The notes beneath the pieces were generated by a model. The model was given only the letters and a program-made list of their open reading frames with translations. It had not been told where the DNA came from and did not search any database. Source: an uncultured Pseudomonadota bacterium (GTDB lineage: Bacteria > Pseudomonadota > Gammaproteobacteria > Burkholderiales > SG8-39). Taken from it: a stretch of 64,000 nucleotides of DNA. The stretch is taken from assembly GCA_903829815.1 (NCBI GenBank), contig CAIKRR010000027.1, positions 1 through 64,000 on the forward strand. The letters run 5' to 3'. The number at the start of each line of letters is the position of its first letter. Position 1 is the stretch's first letter. The position numbers were made by a program, and so were the translations under genes. This document shows positions 8,682 through 17,132 of the stretch, piece after piece.

Positions 8682-9680
8682 TCATGCAGACGCATACTCG
8701 CGGATGACATCGAGCGAATCGGCCCGTTCGCTCGCCTCGCCCACCAGCAGCAACACTGCCTCCTCGATGCCGGCGGCGAAGAAACGCTCGAGCTGGCGGG
8801 CGCACTGCGCACGCGTACCGCTCACGGTGAAGGCTTCCACGGCTTCATCGGGCACGAGGCGGGTGGCCTGGTCGATGTCGCGACGACCGATGGCCTCGAT
8901 GATGGCCTGCTGATCGACCGGAATGCCCGAGTGGGCAATCGCCTCGTCGAGGTAGCGGTTGCGCATCACGAAGGCAAGCTTTCGGCGCGACTTCTCGAAA
9001 GCGCCCCGCGGGTCGCTGTCGGAAGCCATGAAGAAGACATAGGCGGCGCGGCGCACATCGGCCGGGTCACGGCTGCCCTCGCCCGCTCCTGCGCTCACCA
9101 GGGCGAGCGACTCGCGCACATAGTCGGCCGACAAACCGGCCGAGAGCACCACCCCATCAGCCAGACGTCCAGCCAGACGCAGGTTCTGCTCTTTCATCGG
9201 CGCGAGGTAGATTGGAATCGGCTCGGGCGGGCGAAACATCATCCGCGCACCGGCCAACTGGTGCAGCATGGCGTCCGGCATCGATACAGGGTCGCCGGTC
9301 CAGAGCCCGCGCAAAGCCTGCAGATACTCTCGATTGGCCGTGAGAGGCTTTGCCATCGCGACCCCGGCCTCGGCCAGAAAAAGCGGGTTGCCCACGCCGA
9401 TGGCAATACCGACCCGTCCGGGTGCGGCTTCGGCAAGCGTCGCCATGGCCATGGCAAGGGGCACCGGGTTGCGCAGGTAGGGGCTGATGGCGGTGGGCAC
9501 GATCTTCACGCGGCTCGTGTTGAGCGCAAACGCCATGCACGAACCGAGCGAATCCCGATAGCCCAGATGCTCGGCCATCCAGAGACTGGCAGCGCCAGCC
9601 GCTTCGGCCTCGCGCGCAATGACAAGAGACTCGGACAAGGTCGCAAAGCCGTCGAAACTGATACCAATGGTGGATTTCAT
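8682..9680 (-). CDS. LLM-class flavin-dependent oxidoreductase (paralogue 2)
   Basis: 332 residues, luciferase-like fold, paralogous to the protein at 3603-4583. Motifs: TIGISFDGFATLSESL at the N-terminus, EAAGAASLWMAEHLGYRDS, VKIVPTAISPYLRNP and VGIAIGVGNPLF. It is the first gene of the leftward run (LLM, tctC, tctB, tctA, NMT1-like, LLM, MetE-like). The ATG at 9680 was chosen because family homology begins at MKSTIG; its Shine-Dalgarno is poor, and an upstream in-frame start (MLQHSRIRS) is possible. Two paralogues bracketing one transporter suggest two oxidation steps on the same imported substrate, or two related substrates (inference). Confidence 0.87.
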   Translation of the reverse strand: MKSTIGISFDGFATLSESLVIAREAEAAGAASLWMAEHLGYRDSLGSCMAFALNTSRVKIVPTAISPYLRNPVPLAMAMATLAEAAPGRVGIAIGVGNPLFLAEAGVAMAKPLTANREYLQALRGLWTGDPVSMPDAMLHQLAGARMMFRPPEPIPIYLAPMKEQNLRLAGRLADGVVLSAGLSADYVRESLALVSAGAGEGSRDPADVRRAAYVFFMASDSDPRGAFEKSRRKLAFVMRNRYLDEAIAHSGIPVDQQAIIEAIGRRDIDQATRLVPDEAVEAFTVSGTRAQCARQLERFFAAGIEEAVLLLVGEASERADSLDVIREYASA

Positions 9681-9733
9681 GGAGCGTATTCGAGAGTGTT
9701 GAAGCATGGCAACGGTAGCACGGACGCTCACCG

Positions 9734-9805
9734 TATAATCGCGCGCCGCCCCCAGAATTACGACTGGACGCCCGTGTACCCGGGCAAAAACATCCGGCCA
9801 GTCGT
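9734..9805 (+). promoter_or_regulatory. candidate -10 box and structured 5' leader of the LLM gene at 9853
   Basis: A perfect TATAAT (9734-9739) lies in the 172-base divergent gap, though no good -35 is seen. About 20 bases on begins a nested foldable element: outer arms ACGACTGG (9760-9767) and CCAGTCGT (9798-9805), and an inner stem GCCCG (9770-9774)/CGGGC (9781-9785), followed by an A-run. If transcription starts near 9746, this fold sits in a ~107-base leader before the ATG. It could be an operator or a cis-acting RNA. I could not match it to a known riboswitch class. Confidence 0.35.
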
Positions 9806-9852
9806 GACTTGAGCGCCTGCGACAGAGCCATCACCACGAAACGGAGACACTC

Positions 9853-10917
9853 ATGGATATCGGCATCAATCTGGCCACCAGTGCCGACTCGTGGAAGGTG
9901 GTGAAGCGGGCCGAAGAACTCGGCTACTCACGCGCCTGGTTCTACGACACGCAACTGCTCAATGCCGACATGTTCGTCGGCATGGCAGCGGCGGCGATGC
10001 AGACATCGAAAATTCGCCTCGCCACGGGCGTGCTCATCCCCTCCAACCGCATCGCACCGGTAGCCGCCAGTGCGCTGGCCTCGATCAATGCGCTGGCACC
10101 AGGTCGCGTCGACTTCGGCGTGTCGACGGGCTTCACCGCCCGGCGAACGCTCGGCCTGGGCCCGGTGAAGCTTGCCGACATGAAGGAATACATCCGCATC
10201 GTGCGCGGACTGCTCGCCGGCGAGACGCTCGAATGGACCTTCGAGGAGAAACAGCGAAAGATCCGCTTCCTCAACCCGGAGATCGGCGTCATCAACATCG
10301 ACGACCCCATTCCCCTGCATATTTCGGCGCTGGGCCCCAAGGGGCGTCAGCTCACCGCGGAACTCGGGGCCGGATGGATGTACACCGCCGCCAACATCCC
10401 GACCGCAGCGACAGCCGTGGGCGAAATGATCGCAGCCTGGCGCGCCGCGGGGCACGCGCCAGAGATGATGACCGCCACCGCGATTGCCGGAGGCTGCGTG
10501 CTGGCCGAGGGCGAGTCGCTCGAGAGCCCGCGGGTCAAGGCTCAGGCCGGGCCGCATGCCACGATTGCCCTGCACAATCTGGTCGAACTGGCCGAGTTTG
10601 GCGACATGGGTCGTCCGGTGCCACCGCAGATGGTGCCGCTGGTCGAGCGTTACCGCGAGATTTACCTGAAGTACGAACCCGCCGATGCGCGTTATCTCTC
10701 AAACCACCGCGGGCACCTGATGTTCCTGCGGCCCGAGGAACAGGCGCTGTGCACGCCCCAGCTCATTGCCTCGACCACGCTCACGGCCACCCGACCGGAA
10801 CTGCAGGACAGGCTGCGCGCCCTGCGTGACGCCGGCTACAGCCACTTCTCGATCAACATACGCCATGGCCACCCGCAGATGCTCGAGGAGTGGGCCGAAG
10901 TGTTTGCCGGGATCTGA
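9853..10917 (+). CDS. LLM-class flavin-dependent oxidoreductase
   Basis: 354 residues, luciferase-like TIM barrel closest in look to 5,10-methylenetetrahydromethanopterin-reductase/F420-type proteins: MDIGINLATSADSW, AEELGYSRAWFYDTQ, IRLATGVLIPSNR, LAPGRVDFGVSTGFTARRTLG and PLHISALGPKGRQL. It differs from the paralogue pair to the left by a longer C-terminal region (DARYLSNHRGHLMFL... HFSINIRHGH). GGAG lies about 9 bases before the ATG. It is divergent from paralogue 2 and converges on a CoA-transferase gene. Cofactor (FMN or F420) and substrate are not determinable here. Confidence 0.87.
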   Translation: MDIGINLATSADSWKVVKRAEELGYSRAWFYDTQLLNADMFVGMAAAAMQTSKIRLATGVLIPSNRIAPVAASALASINALAPGRVDFGVSTGFTARRTLGLGPVKLADMKEYIRIVRGLLAGETLEWTFEEKQRKIRFLNPEIGVINIDDPIPLHISALGPKGRQLTAELGAGWMYTAANIPTAATAVGEMIAAWRAAGHAPEMMTATAIAGGCVLAEGESLESPRVKAQAGPHATIALHNLVELAEFGDMGRPVPPQMVPLVERYREIYLKYEPADARYLSNHRGHLMFLRPEEQALCTPQLIASTTLTATRPELQDRLRALRDAGYSHFSINIRHGHPQMLEEWAEVFAGI

Positions 10918-10929
10918 GCCCCGCCCGGC

Positions 10930-12117
10930 TCAGATCACCTTGTCGGCGCGCAAGGCCACCACTTCATCATCGGTAAACCCGAACGAGCGCAGCACGGCAT
11001 CGCTGTGCTCGCCCAGTGCGGGCGGCAGCACCGGATCGAGTTCGCGCTCGCCATCGATGCGCACCGAACGGTGCATCATGGTCTGCTCGCCATACTGGGG
11101 ATGCGACATCCGGTGAAAGAGCTGCAGGTGCTCGACCTCGGGGTCCTGCATCGCCTCGGGCACCGAGTTGACGCCTGCAGCCGGCACATCCGCGGCAGCC
11201 AGTCGCTCGACCCAATCGGCGCTGGAGCGCCTGGCGAACACCGGCCGCAACTCATCGACCAGTGCACGGTAGTTGCGCACCCTCGAGCGACGATCGCAGA
11301 AACGTGGGTCGGTGTTGAGCTCGCCGCGCTCGAGCGCCGCCAGGAGCGCCAGCCAGAACTTCTCGATCGACGAGACATGGATGGCCACCAACCGTTGATC
11401 GGCGCACTCGAAGGCAAACGAGAGCGACACCGCCGAGCGCGACTCAGGCCCCATGACCAGACCTGCCTGCGTGTACGCGGTGAAGAAATCCGGGATGAGC
11501 GACATCGTCGCCTCGACCATCGTCACCTCGACATGCGCACCGCGGCCGGTGCGGGTGCGTTCGAGCAGCGCGCCGAGAATGCCCGAACTGGCCTGCATGC
11601 CGGTCATCTGGTCGGAAATCGTCGGCCCCAGGACACGCGGATCGGCCGGATCGACCAGCAAACTCATCAGCCCCGACACGGCCTGGCCGACGGCATCGTA
11701 GGCAGGGCGGTCGCGATAGGGCCCGTCGCCGGCAAAGCCTGCGATCGAGCAATAAATGAGTTGCGGTGCCGCGGCGCGCAGACTGGCCGAATCCAGCCCC
11801 AGACGTGCCATCACGCCCGGACGGAAATTTTCGAGCACCACGTCGGCCTTGGCAGCGAGCCGCCGGAAGGCGGCCTGACCGCGCGCTGAATTCACGTCGA
11901 GCGAGAGGCTGCGCTTGTTGCGATTGAAGGCGCAGAAGTTGTGACTGTAGCCGCGCGCCGTATCACCGACACCAAACTGCCGAAACGGGTCACCGATGCC
12001 GGGACGCTCGATCTTGATGACCTCGGCACCCAGATCAGCCAGTTGCAGGCCGGCAAAGGGGCCGGCAATGAACTGGCCCAGTTCGAGGACACGGATACCG
12101 CTGAGTGGTGTGGACAT
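10930..12117 (-). CDS. family III CoA-transferase (CaiB/BaiF)
   Basis: 395 residues, full length for the CaiB/BaiF family. Visible signatures: the N-terminal IRVLELGQFIAGPFAGLQLADLGAEVIKIE, FCAFNRNKRSLSLDVNS, then LENFRPGVMARLG containing the family aspartate/glutamate region, and IYCSIAGFAGDGPYRDRPAYD. The enzyme would move CoA between carboxylic acids (often formyl-, succinyl- or dicarboxyl-CoA donors). It is a stand-alone leftward gene. A TATACT (-10-like) on the minus strand at 12165-12160 gives a possible leader of about 35 bases; no clear Shine-Dalgarno is seen. A second, distinct family member lies at 39380. Confidence 0.93.
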   Translation of the reverse strand: MSTPLSGIRVLELGQFIAGPFAGLQLADLGAEVIKIERPGIGDPFRQFGVGDTARGYSHNFCAFNRNKRSLSLDVNSARGQAAFRRLAAKADVVLENFRPGVMARLGLDSASLRAAAPQLIYCSIAGFAGDGPYRDRPAYDAVGQAVSGLMSLLVDPADPRVLGPTISDQMTGMQASSGILGALLERTRTGRGAHVEVTMVEATMSLIPDFFTAYTQAGLVMGPESRSAVSLSFAFECADQRLVAIHVSSIEKFWLALLAALERGELNTDPRFCDRRSRVRNYRALVDELRPVFARRSSADWVERLAAADVPAAGVNSVPEAMQDPEVEHLQLFHRMSHPQYGEQTMMHRSVRIDGERELDPVLPPALGEHSDAVLRSFGFTDDEVVALRADKVI

Positions 12118-12432
12118 GGGGCACGAGATTCAGGTTGGCAGGGAGGACACAGCGGCGCGAGTATAAGCGAGGCACCCCAAGCTTCTGCCCGCGTGCCGGC
12201 TGGAAAGCCCGGGGCAGACTGGGGTACCCTTGTATCGGTCGCAGGCAGCCTGTCGGATCACCGACGCAGCAACCGCAGACTGGCAGCGTGCGTACACCGG
12301 TGGAGCAGTCGATTGGCCCCAGCAGACAGCAGGAGATCTTCAGGCCCCAGCAGTCGGCATGCACCCGCCCTGCACGCCAACCCTCAGGCAGCGCATCGCG
12401 CAGGCCTGGGTCGGCTTGCGCGCACAGGCGCG
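12118..12432. other. 315-base divergent intergenic region
   Basis: This gap lies between the leftward CoA-transferase and the rightward secreted-protein gene. It holds a minus-strand TATACT (12165-12160) that may serve the CoA-transferase. The reading frame of the secreted protein stays open throughout, so part of the right end (from about 12360) may encode the true N-terminus. A 25-codon ORF at 12358-12435 in another frame ends with a TGA that overlaps the ATG at 12433. No RNA gene or repeat was recognised. Confidence 0.5.
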
Positions 12433-13656
12433 ATGACGGTGCTGCTGCTCGCAGGGTACCTGCCTGCAACGAGCGTCAGCGCGGCACCCTCGACAACACC
12501 CTCTGCGACCATCGCCGCGACCGCCACGGCGCCTGCAATGGCGCCCGGTACGGGCCCTGCGTCATCGACAACCACCATCAACTGGAACAGCACGGCGCGA
12601 CTGCTGGCTGGGTTGCCGGTGGATAGCCATGCGCCTCTGGGCACGCTGGCTGGACGATCGAGCCTGCGCGAACACCAGGCCGCCATGGACGCGGTCTGGC
12701 AGACATTTGCCAATCGCCGGCTCGCGCCGATGCGTCGGTTTGCACAGACCGAACTCTCGCCGCTATCGGCCTCGCAGGGCCCGATCTACTACCCTTTCAG
12801 CGGTCCGGATGCCTTGCATGCGCTGGCACTCTTTCCTGCGGCGCAACAGTTCCTGCTCACCGGCCTGGAGCCGGTCGGACGGCCGCCCGACCTCGAACCC
12901 ATGGATGAGGCCAGCCTGCGTGCCAGCCTCGCCCTGCTCAGGCGCTCGATCAGCAGCGTGCTGTCGTGGAGCTTCTTTCGCACCAACGACATGAAGGTAG
13001 ACCTCAAGCGCAACCAGCTCGAGGGCGTCACCCCGATCCTGCTGGCCTTTACAGCCCGCTATGGTTTCGAGGTGATCGGGCTGGATCAACTCGCCATCGG
13101 TACCAGCCCACGTGCAGGCGGCACCGCAGCAGCCAACATGGCAGCCAATGCGGCAGGGACCACAACGGGCGAAGCGGGAGCAACCGAACGCATCACGGTG
13201 CCTGCGGTGCGCCTGCGTTTCAAAGTGCCGGGCGAGAGCGCCGAGCGCAGCATCACCTACGCCTCAGCTGACATCAGCAACGCGGGCCTTGTCGGACGCC
13301 AGGATTACATCGATTGGGTCAAGGCGGCACATCCGTCGGCCACGATGCTCAAGTCGGCCTCCTACCTGCTGCACAGGAGCAGTTTCTCGCAGGTACGCAG
13401 CCTCATTCTCGATCAGACGACCCTGGTCGTGCAGGACGACTCGGGGATTCCCTGGCAGCACTTCTCGAGCCAGGCGTGGAGTGCACACCTCTACGGCCAT
13501 TACACCCGCCCAATCGCGCTCTTTGCCAACCGGGCGCAAGGCGACCTGAAGGCCGCCTACGCGGGCAACTCGCCTTCACCACTACCCTTCGCCTACGGCT
13601 ACAACTACCAGGATGGCGGCAACAACCTGCAGCGCTTCACCCGGCTGGCGCACTGA
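12433..13656 (+). CDS. secreted protein of unknown function with YPFSGPD motif
   Basis: 407 residues from the ATG at 12433. The N-terminus VLLLAGYLPATSVSA/APS looks like a signal peptide but lacks the usual positive charge; in-frame sequence just upstream (GLGRLARTGA) would supply arginines, so the real start may be upstream at a non-ATG codon. A Thr/Ala/Pro-rich linker (about residues 17-55) precedes a conserved-looking domain containing IYYPFSGPDALHALALFP and LLTGLEPVG, a pattern I have seen in uncharacterised secreted or lipoprotein-like bacterial proteins. No catalytic motif is recognised. A low-complexity insert rich in Ala, Gly and Thr occurs near residues 225-250. It converges on an LLM gene. 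Confidence 0.68.
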   Translation: MTVLLLAGYLPATSVSAAPSTTPSATIAATATAPAMAPGTGPASSTTTINWNSTARLLAGLPVDSHAPLGTLAGRSSLREHQAAMDAVWQTFANRRLAPMRRFAQTELSPLSASQGPIYYPFSGPDALHALALFPAAQQFLLTGLEPVGRPPDLEPMDEASLRASLALLRRSISSVLSWSFFRTNDMKVDLKRNQLEGVTPILLAFTARYGFEVIGLDQLAIGTSPRAGGTAAANMAANAAGTTTGEAGATERITVPAVRLRFKVPGESAERSITYASADISNAGLVGRQDYIDWVKAAHPSATMLKSASYLLHRSSFSQVRSLILDQTTLVVQDDSGIPWQHFSSQAWSAHLYGHYTRPIALFANRAQGDLKAAYAGNSPSPLPFAYGYNYQDGGNNLQRFTRLAH

Positions 13657-13678
13657 GCCGCGCGCCAGGGCGTCCGGC

Positions 13679-14758
13679 TCAGGCAGCCAGCGCGCGAGGC
13701 ATGGAGAATGCAGGCATCACTTCATGCGCAAAGAGCTCGAGCGAGTGCTTCATCTGCGCCTGGGTCAGGCTGCCAAAGGTGAAGGAGCCAATGAAGTGGT
13801 TGGCACCGAAGCGCGTCAGGTGATCGGCCAGAATGCGTTTCACCGTGGCCGGTGAACCGCACAGGATGCGCCGCTGTTCGACAAACTGATCGAAGCTCGG
13901 CCGGTTCGCGAACTTGGCGCCCTGGCCAATCTCGACATAGCGCCGGGTGTAGTTGTCGTTGAAGGTCACCCAACCGGCACGTGCCTCCTCGAGCGCTCGC
14001 GCATCGGTATCGGCCAGGTAGACGTGGGTGGTGATCGCACACTCGGGCTCGGCCACATGGGCATTGAGTCGGCCCGGCTGATGACGATGCGCGTCGAAGG
14101 CAGCCCGCCAGGCGGCCACCATCTCGCCGACATGCTCGAGCGTCGGGGAGAGCAGGAGCGATGTGGCCACATTGCACCCTTGCGCACCCGCCCAGCCCAT
14201 CGACTCCAGATTCGAGGTGGGATACCAGATCGGCGGATAGGGCTTCTGCACCGGGCGGAACCGCGTCTTCACATGCTCGTAGTCATGGAACTCGCCATGG
14301 AAGTCGAGCTCACCCTGGGTAAAACCCATGATCAGGAGCTTGAGCACCTCCTCGAAGCGAGCCTTTGAATCATCGCGCTGCACACCCAGACGCTTGCCCT
14401 CGTTGGGCGAAGACCCGCGGCTGATCCCCAGTTCGAGCCGGCCATGGCTCATCTGGTCGAGCATGCACAGTTCCTCGAGCAGGCGCAGCGGGTTGTAGAG
14501 CGGCAACAGCCAGGTGAGCGCGCCGATCCGCAGGCGCTTCGTGCGCTGCGCAACAGCCGAGAGAAAGAGACTGGGCGAGGGGGTGGTGGAGAGCGAGGTC
14601 CCGTGGTGCTCGGCCAGCAGGTAGGAATGAAACCCGACCTGGTCGGCGTAGGCGAGGAGATCGAGGCGCTCGTCGTAGCCCACCGCATAGCCGCGCCCGG
14701 ACTCGTCGAGCCAGTCGAACAGGGAAAAACGCACAGGGGAAGAGGCTTGCGGCTGCAT
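13679..14758 (-). CDS. LLM-class flavin-dependent monooxygenase (luciferase-like)
   Basis: 359 residues, closer to true bacterial luciferase/alkanal-monooxygenase-like proteins than the three LLM genes to its left: FSLFDWLDESGRG, ADQVGFHSYLLAEHHGTSLS (the EHH motif), LRIGALTWLLPLYNPLRLLEE, and MSHGRLELGISRGSSPNEGKRLG. The start at 14758 has GGAG about 8 bases upstream; the longer frame to 14848 adds non-family residues. These enzymes oxygenate substrates with reduced FMN from a separate reductase, which is not encoded nearby. It is followed at a 111-base interval by a Bug gene upstream in the same orientation. Confidence 0.9.
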   Translation of the reverse strand: MQPQASSPVRFSLFDWLDESGRGYAVGYDERLDLLAYADQVGFHSYLLAEHHGTSLSTTPSPSLFLSAVAQRTKRLRIGALTWLLPLYNPLRLLEELCMLDQMSHGRLELGISRGSSPNEGKRLGVQRDDSKARFEEVLKLLIMGFTQGELDFHGEFHDYEHVKTRFRPVQKPYPPIWYPTSNLESMGWAGAQGCNVATSLLLSPTLEHVGEMVAAWRAAFDAHRHQPGRLNAHVAEPECAITTHVYLADTDARALEEARAGWVTFNDNYTRRYVEIGQGAKFANRPSFDQFVEQRRILCGSPATVKRILADHLTRFGANHFIGSFTFGSLTQAQMKHSLELFAHEVMPAFSMPRALAA

Positions 14759-14869
14759 CGATCGACTCCGGCTGCTGGGAAATAGGCGAGTACTGCCCCG
14801 GATTGTAGGGGATTGCAGCGCGAGCGCATTCATGCACAGCACACGCAAGCGTCTGGAGGGCGCCTGGCG

Positions 14870-15913
14870 CTAGTCGGGCTTCACACCGGCCGCCTTGATC
14901 ACCTTGGTCCACTGAGCGGAGTCGCGTGCAATCTGCGCTGCAAACTCCTCGGGCGAGTTGCCCACCGCATCGATGCCATCGCGGGCCAGACGGGCACGAA
15001 AGTCGGGTCGCCGCACGATCGTGAGCACATCGGCATTGATCTTGCGGATGATCTCGCGCGACGTTCCGGCCGGCGCCATGAAACCGTACCAGGCCAGCAC
15101 CTCGAAGCCGGGAAACTCTTCGGCAATCGCCGGCACATCAGGCAGCACCGCAACACGATGGCTGCCCGACACACCGATGCCGATCAGCTTGCCCGACTGG
15201 ATCAGACCGATCGAGGCGGTCACCCCGCCAAAGAGCATCGGCACCTGTCCGGAGAGCGCATCGGCAAGTGCCTGACCAAAGCCCTTGTAGGGAATGTGGG
15301 TCAGTTCCAGATGGCCGGCCGTGCGTATCCACTCCATCGCCAGATGCTGATTGCTGCCATTGCCCGACGAGGCGTAGCTCCACTTGCCCGGTTGCGAGCG
15401 CACCAGCGCAAGCCAGGCGCGCAGGTCACGCGCCGGCACCGAAGGGTGCACCATGAGGGTGAACGGTCCCTGAGCAACATTGACGACAGGCACCAGGTCG
15501 CGGATCGGATCATAGGGCAGGCGGATGCCAAGACTGGGCGAGATCGTGATCGGGGCATCGGCGGCAAAGAGCAGCGTGTAGCCGTCTGGTACCGCCTTGG
15601 CCACCATATCGGTGCCGATGGCGCCGGCCGCACCGGTGCGATTCTCGACCATGACGGGCTGACCCCAAAGAGCACCCAGTTCGCCGGCCATGACACGTCC
15701 GTAGACATCGGGGGTACCCCCCGGCGGGTACTGCACGATGATGCGTACCGGTCGTGACGGAAAGGCAGCAGTGGCGGTCTGTGCCTGGGCCTGCGCACAA
15801 CCAAAGCCCGGCAACATCGGCCACACGACTGGCGCCAGGAGCACCGGCAACACCCGCAGCATCCGCCGCATCGACAGCAAGCAAGTGCGCAGGGCGCGCA
15901 ATACAGGGGGCAT
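14870..15913 (-). CDS. Bug/TctC-family periplasmic receptor (orphan)
   Basis: 347 residues. The signal peptide (MRRMLRVLPVLLAPVVW core) ends near AQAQA; the mature chain begins AAFPSRPVRIIVQYPPGGTPDVYGRV and carries VPDGYTLLF. GAGGAG lies just before the ATG. It is upstream of the LLM monooxygenase (13679-14758) on the same strand, so the pair could form a transport/oxidation cassette. It is divergent from another Bug gene 152 bases away; two different receptors sharing one promoter region is unusual. No TctAB permease is adjacent. Confidence 0.92.
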   Translation of the reverse strand: MPPVLRALRTCLLSMRRMLRVLPVLLAPVVWPMLPGFGCAQAQAQTATAAFPSRPVRIIVQYPPGGTPDVYGRVMAGELGALWGQPVMVENRTGAAGAIGTDMVAKAVPDGYTLLFAADAPITISPSLGIRLPYDPIRDLVPVVNVAQGPFTLMVHPSVPARDLRAWLALVRSQPGKWSYASSGNGSNQHLAMEWIRTAGHLELTHIPYKGFGQALADALSGQVPMLFGGVTASIGLIQSGKLIGIGVSGSHRVAVLPDVPAIAEEFPGFEVLAWYGFMAPAGTSREIIRKINADVLTIVRRPDFRARLARDGIDAVGNSPEEFAAQIARDSAQWTKVIKAAGVKPD

Positions 15914-16065
15914 GGCAGTCTCCTCGAAGAAACCTCACACGTGCTCTGGGGCGAAGACGTGGGTCAGACCGGAACAGTCAGCCGATTATGCGACCATTGG
16001 AGGCAGGAACTTCGATCGCAAGCGCGCCCCGCATCCCGTGGGCCTCAATCGAGAACAGAACCGCC

Positions 16066-17079
16066 ATGCGCCTCGCCACCCTGCGTCTCGCCACCCTGCG
16101 CCGCACGCTTGCTCGAGCGGTCATCGCACTCACACTGCTGACTGCACCCTGGCTGACGCATCCAGCCCGGGCCCAGAGCACCACCGCCTTCCCGACGCGA
16201 GCCATCCGCGTCATCGTGCCCTTTCCGGCCGGTGGCATCTCCGATGTCCTCGCACGGGCGCTCGGCGTACAACTGGCAAGCCGACTGGGGCAACCGGTCA
16301 TCATCGACAACAGGCCCGGTGCTGGCACGACGATTGCAGCCGAGCAGGTTGCCCGCGCGGCGCCCGATGGCTACACGCTGCTCATGCAGGACATCGCAAC
16401 CCACGCCCTCAACGCCACGCTGTACCGCAACCTGGGGTACGACACGCTGCGCGACTTCAGTGCCGTCGCCCTGGTGGCCGCCAGCCCGCTTGTGCTGGTG
16501 GTGAACCCCGAGGCCAACGTGCCCTCGGTGGCCAGCCTCATCACCGCCGCGCGCAGTGCGGGCGATCGCATGAGCTACGGTTCATCGGGCAATGGCACCT
16601 TGCCGCACCTGGTCGGTGAAGCGTTCAAGAGTCAGGCCAGTCTTGCCACGACGCATGTGCCTTACAAGGGCCAGACTGCTCAGCATGTGTTGTCGGGCGA
16701 GGTGGCCTGGACCTTCTCGGTCATGCCCCCTGCCGTCGCAGCGGCGAAAGGCGGCAAGCTGCGCGCCCTGGCGGTGACCTCCACCCAGCGAGTCGGCGCC
16801 CTGCCAGGGGTCCCGACAATGGCCGAAGCGGGCGTGTCCGGCTTCGAATTCATGTTGCCCAGCGGCCTGCTCGGTCCGGCCGCCATGCCCCGTGCCGTCA
16901 TCGCGCGCATCCATGCCGAAGTGACCATGGCACTGGGCACACCTGAACTGCAGGCAACGCTTGCCACGATTGGCGCCGAGCCCTCACCGATGAGCCCCGA
17001 GGCCTTCGCCGGATTCATCGCACGAGAAACCGAACGACTCGGTCGCCTGGCCCGGCAATCGGGCACGCAACTGGACTGA
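16066..17079 (+). CDS. Bug/TctC-family periplasmic receptor (orphan)
   Basis: 337 residues. The signal peptide has three nearby arginines followed by AVIALTLLTAPW and cleavage near ARAQS; the mature start is TAFPTRAIRVIVPFPAGGISDVLARAL, with APDGYTLLM next. The ATG at 16066 was chosen because the open frame further upstream (to 15754) is antisense to the neighbouring Bug gene. Its Shine-Dalgarno is weak (GAGAAC). The polysaccharide-deacetylase-like gene follows after 53 bases in the same direction, which suggests co-transcription and a nitrogenous ligand (inference). Confidence 0.92.
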   Translation: MRLATLRLATLRRTLARAVIALTLLTAPWLTHPARAQSTTAFPTRAIRVIVPFPAGGISDVLARALGVQLASRLGQPVIIDNRPGAGTTIAAEQVARAAPDGYTLLMQDIATHALNATLYRNLGYDTLRDFSAVALVAASPLVLVVNPEANVPSVASLITAARSAGDRMSYGSSGNGTLPHLVGEAFKSQASLATTHVPYKGQTAQHVLSGEVAWTFSVMPPAVAAAKGGKLRALAVTSTQRVGALPGVPTMAEAGVSGFEFMLPSGLLGPAAMPRAVIARIHAEVTMALGTPELQATLATIGAEPSPMSPEAFAGFIARETERLGRLARQSGTQLD

Positions 17080-17132
17080 ATCGACCGAACACCCACCACA
17101 CGCTCGAAGCGCAGCGGCCAGGAGACCCCTTG

